NCBI RefSeq assembly: GCF_038562415.1
Contig: NZ_JBCFBA010000016.1
Location: 60,747-124,746 of the forward strand
Reading direction: 5' to 3'
Length of the DNA: 64,000 nt
Source of the DNA: Solidesulfovibrio sp.
Lineage (GTDB): Bacteria; Desulfobacterota; Desulfovibrionia; Desulfovibrionales; Desulfovibrionaceae
The first letter of the stretch is position 1. Every line of letters begins with the position of its first letter. This document shows positions 8,176-16,989 of the stretch, piece by piece. The translations under genes were made by a program, and so were the position numbers. A model generated the notes under the pieces. The model saw only the letters and a list, made by a program, of their open reading frames with translations. It did no database searches and had not been told where the DNA came from.

Positions 8176-9702
8176 TTACAGGGTCTTGAGTTCGCCGATG
8201 TAGAGCTTGATTTTTCGCAGGAGGTCGGCGGCCAGGTCCTTGTTGTCGGCGACGATGTTGTTCAGTTGGAAGGGGTCCTGGCGCCGGTCGTAGAGCTCGT
8301 CGCTGTCGGGCACTTCCTGCTTGGCCCCGGCGGTGCAGGACCACATGGCCTCGTTTTTCATGATCTCCTTGCCCGGGCTGTCGGCATTGGCATAGTCGCG
8401 CTGGCTGCAGTTTTTGAGCAGCCAGTGGATGTAGGTGTGGTCCTCGGTGATGATGGACCAGGACATGCCGAAGTAGCCGGCGATGGCGAAGTCGCGCACC
8501 TTGTCGACCTCGCCGCGCAGCATGGGCAGCAGGTCCTTGCCCTGCATGTCGATGCAGCCGTAGACCGGAAAGCCGTGGCCGCCGTCCAGGTCGTTGATGT
8601 CCCGGTACAGGCCCAGGGCGCTCAGGATGGTGGGCGCGACGTCCACGTTCTGGACGAAGCCCTTGATACGCCTGCCGCCGGGAATGCCCGGGACGTGCAT
8701 CAAAAGCGGCACGTGCACCAGTTCCTCGTAGGGCCAGGGCCGGCACTTGCGCATGATGCCGTGGCCGTGCTCGGCCTTGCCCATGGGCTGGCCGTGGTCG
8801 CTGGTGATGATGATCATGGTCTCGTCCCACAGGCCCTGGTCGCGGATGGAGTCCAGGAGCTTGCCGATCCGCTTGTCCACGAGTTCGATGTTCTCGCTGT
8901 ACAGGGCGCGGATGTGGGCGCACTCCGCATCGGTGATGCGTCCCTCGACCGGGGTCCAGGGGGCCAGCAGCAGCGGGTTGCCCTGCCACTCGGGATCGTA
9001 GGGGCAGGGCTCCTTGGTCCAGACCGACGGCGGATCCCAGGGCTCGTGGGGATCGAAGGAATCGATCCAGAGCATGAAGGGGCGGTTTTTGATGCGGATG
9101 TCGCGCAGCCAGCGGTCGGCCTCGCGGGCCACCACGCTCACGTAGTTGTCGTCCTCGCCGCGCCACTGCTGGCGGAATTTGAGGAAGCACTCGATCTCGT
9201 CGAGCAGGGCCTTGCTCGCGTCGTCGATCAACTCGCCCTTTTCGTCGTAGACCATGGTCGGCGAGGTGTAATCGATGGGCCGCAGGCCCGGGTCGAGGGG
9301 CTCGTCGGCATAGGTGGTGTGGTCGAGCTCGTGGCCGGGGCAGAACTTCACGTAGTCAAACCCCCGGGAGTAGCCGTACTTGGGCAGGCGCATGGGCGGG
9401 GTGTCGTAGACCAGGGCGGTTTGCACCTTGCGGCCCCACAGGATGTCGGTCAGCGTGGTGTCGTCGTGGGACAGCGGCTGCCAGCCGCCGAAGGGCAGGG
9501 TGAAGCGGCCGGTCATCAGGGCCCGGCGCACGGGCACCGTGGGCAGGCCCTCGCTGTAGGCGTTCTCGAAGAGAAAGCCGTTGCGGGCGAAACGATCGAG
9601 GTTCGGTGTTTTGATCGTCGTGTTGCCGTAGCAGCCCAGATAATTGTGCTGCAATGTGTCGAGCATGATGAAGACAACGTTCTTGATGGTCTTGTCCGGC
9701 AT
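8176..9702 (-). CDS. Sulfatase-fold (alkaline phosphatase superfamily) hydrolase with Thr at the catalytic position
   Basis: 508 residues. It has the sulfatase layout: metal-binding start VVFIMLDTLQHNYLGCYGN, catalytic box, and a later metal site in ITSDHGQPMGKAEHGHG. The catalytic box reads T55-V-P-V-R-R-A-L-M-T-G, where type I sulfatases have C/S-x-P-x-R-x-x-x-x-T-G and the Cys/Ser becomes formylglycine. Thr (codon ACG, plus-strand 9538-9540) cannot be converted by the known maturases, so it may act as a Thr-nucleophile phospho- or sulfohydrolase or transferase, or have lost activity. No signal peptide. The start at 9702 has AAAGGAGA; the frame stays open upstream without a ribosome site. 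It is the first gene of the module. Confidence 0.88.
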   Translation of the reverse strand: MPDKTIKNVVFIMLDTLQHNYLGCYGNTTIKTPNLDRFARNGFLFENAYSEGLPTVPVRRALMTGRFTLPFGGWQPLSHDDTTLTDILWGRKVQTALVYDTPPMRLPKYGYSRGFDYVKFCPGHELDHTTYADEPLDPGLRPIDYTSPTMVYDEKGELIDDASKALLDEIECFLKFRQQWRGEDDNYVSVVAREADRWLRDIRIKNRPFMLWIDSFDPHEPWDPPSVWTKEPCPYDPEWQGNPLLLAPWTPVEGRITDAECAHIRALYSENIELVDKRIGKLLDSIRDQGLWDETMIIITSDHGQPMGKAEHGHGIMRKCRPWPYEELVHVPLLMHVPGIPGGRRIKGFVQNVDVAPTILSALGLYRDINDLDGGHGFPVYGCIDMQGKDLLPMLRGEVDKVRDFAIAGYFGMSWSIITEDHTYIHWLLKNCSQRDYANADSPGKEIMKNEAMWSCTAGAKQEVPDSDELYDRRQDPFQLNNIVADNKDLAADLLRKIKLYIGELKTL

Positions 9703-9844
9703 GCGAATCTCCTTTGTTGCCACAGTTGAAAGGCTGAGCGATACCTGGGCTAGGAACACCTGCAGGCCAGCGGCAAGCCGTATGTTCCGACGACTTGTCG
9801 CGTTCCGTTCGTTGTCTGCTAGGTAAGGAGAAAGGCTTCGGCGC

Positions 9845-9867
9845 AACAACTCGTAAAATTACGAGGT
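9845..9867. promoter_or_regulatory. Operator-like element, copy 2, upstream of the sulfatase operon
   Basis: This is identical over 23 bp to 955-977 and centred on the palindrome CTCGTAAAATTACGAG (9850-9865), about 145 bp upstream of the sulfatase start. Flanking GCAAC and GTTGC add a longer imperfect dyad here, followed by a T-run on plus; but no plus-strand gene ends here, so an operator is preferred to a terminator. Confidence 0.7.
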
Positions 9868-10021
9868 TCGTTGCTTTTTTTCACGAGGGCGGGCGCGTGG
9901 GCGGTGACGGCCGGCGGCGGTTTATTGCCGTGGAATCCCCGGCCGTCTAGTGTGGCGTTCGGTAACAAACATGGTAATATTTTTTACAAAAATAATAATT
10001 ATTTCATATTATTATTCTCAA

Positions 10022-10039
10022 AATTCGTATGCACGAATT
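10022..10039. promoter_or_regulatory. Inverted repeat in an AT-rich gap
   Basis: AATTCGT and ACGAATT flank 4 bp inside a strikingly AT-rich stretch (about 9960-10040) in an otherwise GC-rich gap of 474 bp (9703-10176) that has no convincing gene. It could belong to an upstream promoter of the sulfatase operon. No function can be assigned. Confidence 0.35.
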
Positions 10040-10176
10040 TCGGGAACGCGACACGAGGAGAGCCCGGGAGGGCGGGCGCGGGGATTTCGGGCTGGTTGCG
10101 GCCGGGGAAAGGCTTCGTGCCGGGGTCCGGGTGAGGCTGGCCCGGCGGGGGCGGTGCGCGCGGGCCTGGCCGCGGA

Positions 10177-11742
10177 TCAGGCGGCCAGGTTGTGCCTTGC
10201 CTTGGCCTGGGCGCGGATGTGGCGCACGAAGGAAAAAAGGTTCTCCCCCATGCCGCACAGGGCGAGATAGCGGCGCAGCCGGCTGGGGTTGCGCCAGGCG
10301 ACGATGGCCAATTGCCGCCAGAATTGCCACCGCGCCGTGCCGACCATCCCCTGCCGCCACAGCAGGTACAACAGGGGCATGATGTCCGAACGGGGGTTTT
10401 CCCGCTTCCCGCCAAGGCTGGAACCGGTTGTTTTCCCGGCCCCGGGCTTCCCGCTCCGGGTCGGGCGCATGGCCAGTGTGGCCCGCATGGCGCGCCCCAG
10501 ATAGGCGCTGGGGCTGTAGAGGGCGGTGAGGGCCGCCACCTGTTCGGTAAAAATCGTCTCGATGGGGCGCAGGGGCGTGAAGTTGGTCAGGGCGTCCCAA
10601 CCGCTTTCGGCAATGCCGTCATGCAGCCGCCCTTCCTTCTCCAGCCGGTCCCAGAGCTCGGTTTTCGGCAGGGCGCGCAGGACGTTGACCATGACCCAGG
10701 GCAGGTCCGCCGCCTCGGCGAAGGCCTGCATGCGCCCGCCGGCCCCGGGTGTTTCGCCGTCCATGCCGAGGATGAAGCTGCCGATGACGCTCAGGCCGTT
10801 GGCGTTGATCGCGCGCAGGGAGTCGAGCAGCGGATTGCGCACGTTTTGGAGCTTGTGGGCCGAGATCAGGACATCCTCGTCCGGGGATTCGATGCCGACG
10901 AAAACATAGGAGAAGTTGGCGGCGGTGAGCAGGTCGATCAGGGCGACGTCCTGGCCGAGGTTGACCGAAGCCTGGGTGATGAAATTAAACGGCTCGCCGT
11001 GGCTGGCCTGCCATTCGATGATGCGGTGCAGCAGGGCCACGGCCCGGGGGCGGTTGCCGACGAAGTTGTCGTCGGCCACGAACACGGTGCCGCGAAAGCC
11101 CAGGCCGTGGATGGCCTCCAGTTCGTCGAGGACTTGCCCCGGCTCCTTGTGGCGTTGCTTCCGGCCGAACAGGCTCACGATGTCGCAAAATTCGCAAGCA
11201 AAGGGGCAGCCCCGCGACGTCTGCAGGGACAGGGACTCGTAGTCGCCGTGGCTGATGAGGTCGAAGCGCGGCGTCGGCGAGTCGGACAAGCTGGGCTTGT
11301 CGTCACAGATGAAGGTGCCGCTGGTGCGGCCGGCGTCCAGGGCGGCCACCAGTTCGGGGATGGTCGTTTCCCCCTCGCCCTGGATGAGGAAGTCGCAGCC
11401 GGCCTCCAGGACTTCCCGGGGGGCCGTGGTTGGGTAGGCCCCGCCGGCGGCGATGGGGATGTTGCGGGCCTTGGCCCGGCCGATCAGTTCCAGCAGGCTT
11501 TCGCGCTGCACCAGCATGCCCGTGACCAGCACCAGGTCTATCCCGCGCCAATCGTCTTCCGCGAGGGGGCGTACATTGAGGTCGACCAGCCGAATATTCC
11601 AATCCTTCGGGAGCAAGGCGGCCACGGTCAGCAGCCCCAGGGGCGGCAGCAGGGCCTTTTTCCCGGTCATGGCCAGGGTTTCGTTAAAGCTCCAAAACGA
11701 CAGGGGAAGCGGCGGATTGAGCATCAGGACGTTTTTTTTCAT
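10177..11742 (-). CDS. B12-binding radical SAM enzyme, DUF4070 type
   Basis: 521 residues. An N-terminal cobalamin-binding domain (NPPLPLSFWSFNETLAMTGK, PPLGLLTVAALLP, GGAYPTT) is followed by a radical SAM domain with the cluster motif CPFACEFC (C-x3-C-x2-C, near residue 180) and a C-terminal region like DUF4070. Enzymes of this class methylate or rearrange unactivated carbons; HpnP, the hopanoid C-2 methylase, shares the layout, but many relatives act elsewhere and no hopanoid genes are in view. A basic Ser/Gly-rich insert lies near residue 430. The start lacks a strong ribosome site. It is transcribed away from the ferredoxin gene at 11962. Confidence 0.82.
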   Translation of the reverse strand: MKKNVLMLNPPLPLSFWSFNETLAMTGKKALLPPLGLLTVAALLPKDWNIRLVDLNVRPLAEDDWRGIDLVLVTGMLVQRESLLELIGRAKARNIPIAAGGAYPTTAPREVLEAGCDFLIQGEGETTIPELVAALDAGRTSGTFICDDKPSLSDSPTPRFDLISHGDYESLSLQTSRGCPFACEFCDIVSLFGRKQRHKEPGQVLDELEAIHGLGFRGTVFVADDNFVGNRPRAVALLHRIIEWQASHGEPFNFITQASVNLGQDVALIDLLTAANFSYVFVGIESPDEDVLISAHKLQNVRNPLLDSLRAINANGLSVIGSFILGMDGETPGAGGRMQAFAEAADLPWVMVNVLRALPKTELWDRLEKEGRLHDGIAESGWDALTNFTPLRPIETIFTEQVAALTALYSPSAYLGRAMRATLAMRPTRSGKPGAGKTTGSSLGGKRENPRSDIMPLLYLLWRQGMVGTARWQFWRQLAIVAWRNPSRLRRYLALCGMGENLFSFVRHIRAQAKARHNLAA

Positions 11743-11961
11743 TATCTAACCCGGATAGCACACCCCGGGCACGATCACCAGGGAACATTCACCCGAAGCT
11801 TGAATTGCCTCGCCTGGCTTGGCGTTACGGAAATGCCCGGAACGGTTTGTCCATGGACTCGCATGCAAAAGCGGTTTACGAAACGCCCGTGGTCCATGGT
11901 GCCGCCGCGCATTTCTCCCTCCCCGGTCCTTGAGGCCGGAAACGCGCGGGGCGGGGGGCGC

Positions 11962-12723
11962 ATGCGCATGATCCACGGCATCTCTTCGGGCTGGATCGAA
12001 CGGGCGGCCAAGGCCTCCGGATTGGAGGCCGAGTTGAGCCGTCGGGGCTTTCTCAAACTGTCCGTTTGCGCCCTGTCAAGCCTGGCCCTCCTGGGTCTGG
12101 GCGACGCCTTCGGCCAGGACGCTCCGCTGGTGATCCTGGACAACGCCAAGGGGGTCATCCTGGCCGACCCGACCCGCTGCGTGGGCTGCCAGCGGTGCGA
12201 GCTGGCCTGCACGGAATTCAACGACGGGCGCGCCCAGCCGTCCCTGGCCCGCATCAAGGTCTCCCGGGCGCTGCACTTCGGGCCCGGCGGCCCCACGGGC
12301 GGCGACGGCATGCACGGCGACTGGGGCGACGGGCTGGTGGTCCAGGGCGCGTGCCGCCAGTGCCCCCATCCGGTCCCGTGCGCCACGGCCTGTCCCCGAA
12401 ACGCCATCACGGTCGATCCGGAAACCGGGGCCCGGGTGGTCGATCCCGCCGTCTGCGTGGGCTGCCGCCTGTGCCAGGGGGCCTGCCCGTGGGACATGCT
12501 CGCCTTCGACGAACAGGCCGGGGTGGCCACGAAATGCTTTTTGTGCCACGGCAAGCCCAAATGCGTGGAGGCCTGCCCGGCCGGGGCGCTGCGCTACGTG
12601 CCCTGGCGGGACCTCACGCGCGACGGCGGGCCGCAACGGTCCCGCCTGTCCGCGATTTCGCCGGAAAGCGCCAAGGCCTGCCTGGATTGCCATGTCCCCG
12701 CCGGGAAGGCCGCCGGCAAATAA
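11962..12723 (+). CDS. ydhY-like: Tat-exported polyferredoxin, partner of the tungsten oxidoreductase
   Basis: 253 residues. A twin-arginine motif (SRRGFLKLSV) sits about 30 residues from the start, followed by a hydrophobic stretch. Four [4Fe-4S] cluster motifs follow: CVGCQRCELAC, CRQCPHPVPCATAC, CVGCRLCQGAC and CFLCHGKPKCVEAC. This is the electron-transfer subunit type of YdhY and HybA-like proteins. It lies 27 bp before an aldehyde-oxidoreductase gene and would carry electrons between that enzyme and the membrane. The start is chosen at the first ATG with an adjacent G-rich ribosome site; an in-frame ATG at 11898 is possible. Confidence 0.85.
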   Translation: MRMIHGISSGWIERAAKASGLEAELSRRGFLKLSVCALSSLALLGLGDAFGQDAPLVILDNAKGVILADPTRCVGCQRCELACTEFNDGRAQPSLARIKVSRALHFGPGGPTGGDGMHGDWGDGLVVQGACRQCPHPVPCATACPRNAITVDPETGARVVDPAVCVGCRLCQGACPWDMLAFDEQAGVATKCFLCHGKPKCVEACPAGALRYVPWRDLTRDGGPQRSRLSAISPESAKACLDCHVPAGKAAGK

Positions 12724-12750
12724 CCGTTCGAAATCGGCAAGGAGTCGCCC

Positions 12751-14868
12751 ATGGCCGCCAGCAGCGGAGGTTTCGCCGGCAAGGTCTTGCGGGTGGATCT
12801 GTCCACGGGGAAGATCCTGACCCAGGAGACGATCGAGCGCTACGAGGCGGTGCTCGGCGGGGCCGGGCTCGGCTACCGGGTGCTCTGGGACGAGGTCCCG
12901 GCCGGGACCGGACCTTTCGATGCGGCCAACAAGCTGGTGTTCGCCGCCGGGGCGCTGGTCGGCACCAGCGTGCCCTGCAACGGCCGCACCACCGTGACCA
13001 CCATTTTCCCCACCTGCTGGCCCAAGCCACTCGTGGGCTCGGGGCACATGGGCGGGCATTTCGCGGCCACGCTCAAATACGCCGGCTACGACGCCCTGAT
13101 CGTGGAAGGCAAGGCCGACAGGCCCGTGTGGATCATGATCCGCGACGCCCGGGTGGAGATCCGCGACGCCGGGCACCTCTGGGGCAGCGGCATCCGTCGG
13201 ACCACCCTGGAGCTTGGCCAGGAGATGGGGCCGGACTGCGTGGTGGCGGCCATCGGCCAGGCCGGGGAAAACCAGGCCCCCATGGGCATGGTGATCAATT
13301 CCGTCTCCCATTCGGCCGGCGGCGTGGGCGGGGTGATGGGGGCCAAGAACCTCAAGGCCGTGGCCGTCCAGGGCAGCGGCGCCGTGCGCATCGCCGGGGA
13401 CAAGGCCGCATGGGAGAAGCTGGTCAAGTTCCACCTGTCGCTGCTTGGCGGCAACAACCAGCACGTGGTGCCGAGCTTTCCCACGCCCCAGGCCGAATAC
13501 TACAATCCGGCCTCCCGGTGGGTCGGCCAGCCCGGCCGGCGCTGGGGAGCCGCCAGACCGCCCGTGGAAATCACCGGCAACATCCACGACCTCAACCGCA
13601 TCGCCTACCGCACCAACAGCGCCGCCTATTTCCTGGGCGAGGAGGCCTGGAAATACACCGTGCGCGGCAATGGCTGCACGGCCTGCCCCATCCGCTGCCA
13701 CACCATGCTGCGCGTGCCGTCGGTGGCGGTCAAGTACGGCATCCCGGACATGGCCCAGAACACCTGCATCGCCTTGCAGTTCGGCCGGATGTTCTTCAGG
13801 CGGCCCGCCGGCGGCAAGGGCGGCGAGGCCGCCATCGAGGCCTGCATGGTGGGCATGCACCTGGCCGACGACATGGGCGTCTGGTCCAATTACGGCCAGT
13901 TGCAGCGCGACCTGCGCAAGCTCTACGAGGGCGGCTACCTCAAGGCCCGGCTCGGCTCGAAGGAATACGCCTCCATCCCCTGGGACAAGTACGACAACGC
14001 CGATCCGGCCTTCCTGCTGGACCTCGTCCCCCGCATCGCCAACCGCCAGGGCGAACTCGGCGACGTGCTGAGCCGGGGCACGGGCGCGATATTCGACCAC
14101 TGGTCCATCCCCGAAACCGCCTGGTCCGAGGACCAGGCGACGACCTACTGGAAGATGGGCCATCCCAAGCACCATGCCAACGAGGACGACGGCCAGTGCG
14201 GGGTGATCATCAACACCCAGTACAACCGTGACGCCCAGTGCCATTCCCACACGAACTTCGTGCGAAACGGCCTGCCGCTGGCGGTCCAGAAGAAGCTGGC
14301 CACGGACATCTGGGGTTCCCCGGACGCCCTGGACGCCCCGGGCGACTACACCCCGGCCAACATCCACAAGGCCAGACGGGCCCGGTGGTCGCTCGTGCGC
14401 AAGGAACTGCACGACGCGCTGGGGGTGTGCAACTGGATGGGGCCCTGGGTGGCCTCTCCCCGCTGGGAACGCGGCTACGCCGGCGACGACAGCCTGGAGT
14501 CGAAGTTCCTGAGCCTGGCCACCGGACGGGCCATGGACCGGGAGGAACTGGACCGGGCCGGGGAACGCATCTTCACCCTGCACCGCGCCCTGACCATCCG
14601 GGACATGGGCCAGGTGGACATGCGCGCCGGGCACGACCTCGTGCCGCCGTGGGTCTTCGAGGACCCCGGCGGCGCGGCGCCGTTCACCAAGGGGACCATC
14701 CGCATGGACCGGGCCGACATCGCCCGGGCCATGGACCTTTTCTACGAAGTCATGGGCTGGGACAAGGAGACGGGCGCCCCCGGCCAGGCGCGCTATGCCG
14801 CGCTCGGGCTTGCCGACGTGGGCGAGGGGCTGGCCGCGGCGCGGCTCACCCCGAAGGACGGGAAATGA
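12751..14868 (+). CDS. ydhV-like: Tungsten-containing aldehyde ferredoxin oxidoreductase family protein
   Basis: 705 residues. The N-terminal beta domain begins GKVLRVDLSTGKI and GAGLGYRVLWDEVP; the middle carries CTACPIRC, the [4Fe-4S] ligands C-x2-C-x3-C, with a fourth Cys in DALGVCNW. These features define the bis-tungstopterin AOR family. Length and gene order (ferredoxin, oxidoreductase, small partner) match the ydhYVW genes of E. coli rather than soluble archaeal AORs. The enzyme has no export signal; the partner ferredoxin does. The true substrate is unknown; aldehydes are the family default. Its stop overlaps the next start (ATGA). Confidence 0.92.
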   Translation: MAASSGGFAGKVLRVDLSTGKILTQETIERYEAVLGGAGLGYRVLWDEVPAGTGPFDAANKLVFAAGALVGTSVPCNGRTTVTTIFPTCWPKPLVGSGHMGGHFAATLKYAGYDALIVEGKADRPVWIMIRDARVEIRDAGHLWGSGIRRTTLELGQEMGPDCVVAAIGQAGENQAPMGMVINSVSHSAGGVGGVMGAKNLKAVAVQGSGAVRIAGDKAAWEKLVKFHLSLLGGNNQHVVPSFPTPQAEYYNPASRWVGQPGRRWGAARPPVEITGNIHDLNRIAYRTNSAAYFLGEEAWKYTVRGNGCTACPIRCHTMLRVPSVAVKYGIPDMAQNTCIALQFGRMFFRRPAGGKGGEAAIEACMVGMHLADDMGVWSNYGQLQRDLRKLYEGGYLKARLGSKEYASIPWDKYDNADPAFLLDLVPRIANRQGELGDVLSRGTGAIFDHWSIPETAWSEDQATTYWKMGHPKHHANEDDGQCGVIINTQYNRDAQCHSHTNFVRNGLPLAVQKKLATDIWGSPDALDAPGDYTPANIHKARRARWSLVRKELHDALGVCNWMGPWVASPRWERGYAGDDSLESKFLSLATGRAMDREELDRAGERIFTLHRALTIRDMGQVDMRAGHDLVPPWVFEDPGGAAPFTKGTIRMDRADIARAMDLFYEVMGWDKETGAPGQARYAALGLADVGEGLAAARLTPKDGK

Positions 14869-15431
14869 ACGCGGGCGATGCGCCCGATCTGGGCCGGGCG
14901 GTACTCGAAACGGTTCGCGAGGCCAGCGCCGCGGCGCGGCTGATCGCCGCCGAGGAAGTGTTGGAACGGCTTGTGGCGCGCGGTTTCGGGGAATGCCTCG
15001 GCACGGCGCCGGAGGGCGACCCCTGCCGGCGCCTGGTCGCCGTGCTGTCCGGACTGCCGGAAATCGCCTCCCTGGCCAGCCTGTCCGGCCGCACCCTGTA
15101 CCACGACCCGGCCCTGCTCAGCCGCACCTACGCCCGCATCCTGGACCGCGGCGGCGATCCGCCCAGGCTCATGGCCGAGGAAATTCGCGCCAACTCCCGG
15201 GATTATCCCCGGCCCGTGCCTGTGGAACTGTTCGAGGCGCCGCCCTTCGATTTGGCCCCGGCGGTCATCGAAGCCGCCCTCAAGGCCATGGCCGCGGGCG
15301 AGGAGTATCGCGACATCACCTTCACCACGACCTCCCAGGGGACGGTGTACCTGTTCTCCAGCCTGTACCTGGAACGCAACTACGCGACGTTTCTGGCGCA
15401 ACAGGACGAAACCTTCTCCATGAACCCGTGA
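14865..15431 (+). CDS. ydhW-like: YdhW-like partner protein
   Basis: 188 residues, start overlapping the oxidoreductase stop by 4 bp, so it is co-translated. No domain of known function was recognised; the protein is mainly alpha-helical by composition with a C-terminal beta-rich end (DITFTTTSQGTVYLFSSLYL). Position and size resemble ydhW, a conserved gene of unknown role in the ydh operon; assignment rests on context. Its last bases abut a truncated aquaporin gene from the other strand, marking a recombination junction. Confidence 0.65.
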   Translation: MNAGDAPDLGRAVLETVREASAAARLIAAEEVLERLVARGFGECLGTAPEGDPCRRLVAVLSGLPEIASLASLSGRTLYHDPALLSRTYARILDRGGDPPRLMAEEIRANSRDYPRPVPVELFEAPPFDLAPAVIEAALKAMAAGEEYRDITFTTTSQGTVYLFSSLYLERNYATFLAQQDETFSMNP

Positions 15432-15996
15432 CCGTCGGCCTGCCGGCGAGCCAGGCGAAAAGGCGAGGCCCGAAATCACGGGCGGGATTGAAGCCGGCCT
15501 GGGTGATGGGGGCGATGACAGAGATCAAAATGGTGATGGTCAGATCGATGAACAGGGCGAAAAGACTGCCATTGGGACGGTTGGCGTTGTGCATGTCCGT
15601 CAAGGCGAAGATGAAGAAGACCAGGATGGCGGTGCCGATCGCCTCGGTGGCCATGGCCTGGATATGGCTGACCGTTGCGTAGGCCTTTGGGTCCGTGCCG
15701 AAGCTGCCGGGATTCGGAAAATATTCACCGAACACCATGGCGCTTTTTTCACTGCCCGCTTGCCCTCGGACGATACCCTCGGCGCGCTCGTATTCGTTGA
15801 GGATGCCGCTGATAATGCTCGTGGCATAGATGCCAAGAGCGATCACCAGCCCCCATACGATTGCCACTTGAAAGAGGCCTTGCAGCGCTCCCGTGAGAGC
15901 GGCAACAAAAACAGAGCCAACACCAAAAAAGACCAGAAAGAAAGTGCCTATAAGTTCAGCTAGGCAGGCGCCGGTCAAGAGCTTCTTGTTGTCCAT
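15432..15996 (-). pseudogene. Broken aquaporin / glycerol facilitator gene
   Basis: The reading frame starts MDNKKLLTGACLAELIGTFF, the first helix of a MIP channel, and includes the second pore motif GFNPARDFGPRLFAWLAG. The first pore motif (SGAHLNPAVT-like) is missing: the frame jumps from IYATSIISG to ILNEYERAEG, so an in-frame internal deletion has removed the NPA helix and nearby segments. After LFAWLAG, at about 15442, similarity ends and the frame runs antisense through the ydhW-like gene, so the last helix is also lost. It cannot form a working channel. Confidence 0.8.
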
Positions 15997-16377
15997 TGCA
16001 AAACCCCATGCCTGTAAAATGGAAGATTTCGATGGGTGAACCTTTCCAATATGGATGCCGAATGTCATTACGGTTAAACGAACCGGCTCCGCGAAGCCTG
16101 GGGCCGTTTGACCCGGTGGCCCGTGGCTGTGCGTTTTTTGACACGTCCAAGACCAAATCTAATAGATGATTAAGTCAATTTCTTTTCCCAGCGAAAAGGC
16201 CATGGCGGGCAAGGCCAACCAATGATTGCTGGAACTGTCTGGAATCGTGTCAAAGATGCTTCGGAATGGGGCAGCGCCGTCCGTTTGCTCGACAGGGCAA
16301 TCCCTCTGTGACTAGAATGGAATCCGTATTCCCCGCCTGCCGCGCCACCAATAAAGATCCAGGAAAGATAACGTGTT

Positions 16378-16773
16378 ATGGATTATGCACGCATGGAAAC
16401 ACTGAAAATGGATTTGACGGATTGCCCGTGTACGGGGAAAAACCTGGCGAGGCTGGTCCACCCCGCGATTTTGGCCGTCTTGGCTCGGGAATCCCTTCAC
16501 GGGTATCTGATTTTGGAAAGGCTCGCGGCGGAGCCGATGTTTCGTGATCAGCCACCTGACCCGGCTGGTGTTTATCGCCTTCTTAAAACCATGGAACAGG
16601 AGGGGATGGTCACATGTTCGTGGGATTTGCAAAGTAGCGGCCCGGCCAGGCGACAGTATGCAATTACGGAAAGGGGGATGGCTTGCTTGGCAAAGTGGTT
16701 TGATACAATAACAGCTTATCAAAAATCTATCGCAATTCTTCTTGGAACGATTCGGGAAGCGCTAGGCCGATGA
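16378..16773 (+). CDS. PadR-type winged-helix transcription regulator
   Basis: 131 residues. The fold is shown by HPAILAVLARESLHGYLILERL, then PPDPAGVYRLLKTMEQEGMV and RRQYAITERGMACL, the winged helix and wing of PadR proteins. The N-terminal CPCTG is not usual for the family and could bind a metal or cofactor. The ATG has AGGAAAG upstream. Target genes are unknown; no partner gene is adjacent, and the next gene is convergent. Confidence 0.78.
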   Translation: MDYARMETLKMDLTDCPCTGKNLARLVHPAILAVLARESLHGYLILERLAAEPMFRDQPPDPAGVYRLLKTMEQEGMVTCSWDLQSSGPARRQYAITERGMACLAKWFDTITAYQKSIAILLGTIREALGR

Positions 16774-16989
16774 AGATGCATTTTCCCGTCACGGGAGACG
16801 CTGTCTCCTGTCTGCACTGACAATTTTGCAACAGCAAACGGCCTGCGATTGTCAACGCAAGCCGTTGGACGCCAAGGCGTTCCCGGAAAGAGAACCTGCC
16901 GGACAAGCGCCGGCCGACCCTGGAAACCCCGAAGGCCGCGAACCTGAAGGCGGCCAAGGCCTTGCCATGAAGGAAAGCCGACCTGATCA

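Noticed and set aside
9845..9880. Palindrome plus T-run as a rho-independent terminator
   Set aside because: No plus-strand gene ends nearby and the same element occurs at 955 without a proper T-run; an operator explains both copies better.
12076..14634. 852-residue open frame on minus opposite the tungsten oxidoreductase
   Set aside because: The opposite strand encodes a clear AOR with Fe-S motifs; the antisense frame has no recognisable domain and no ribosome site.
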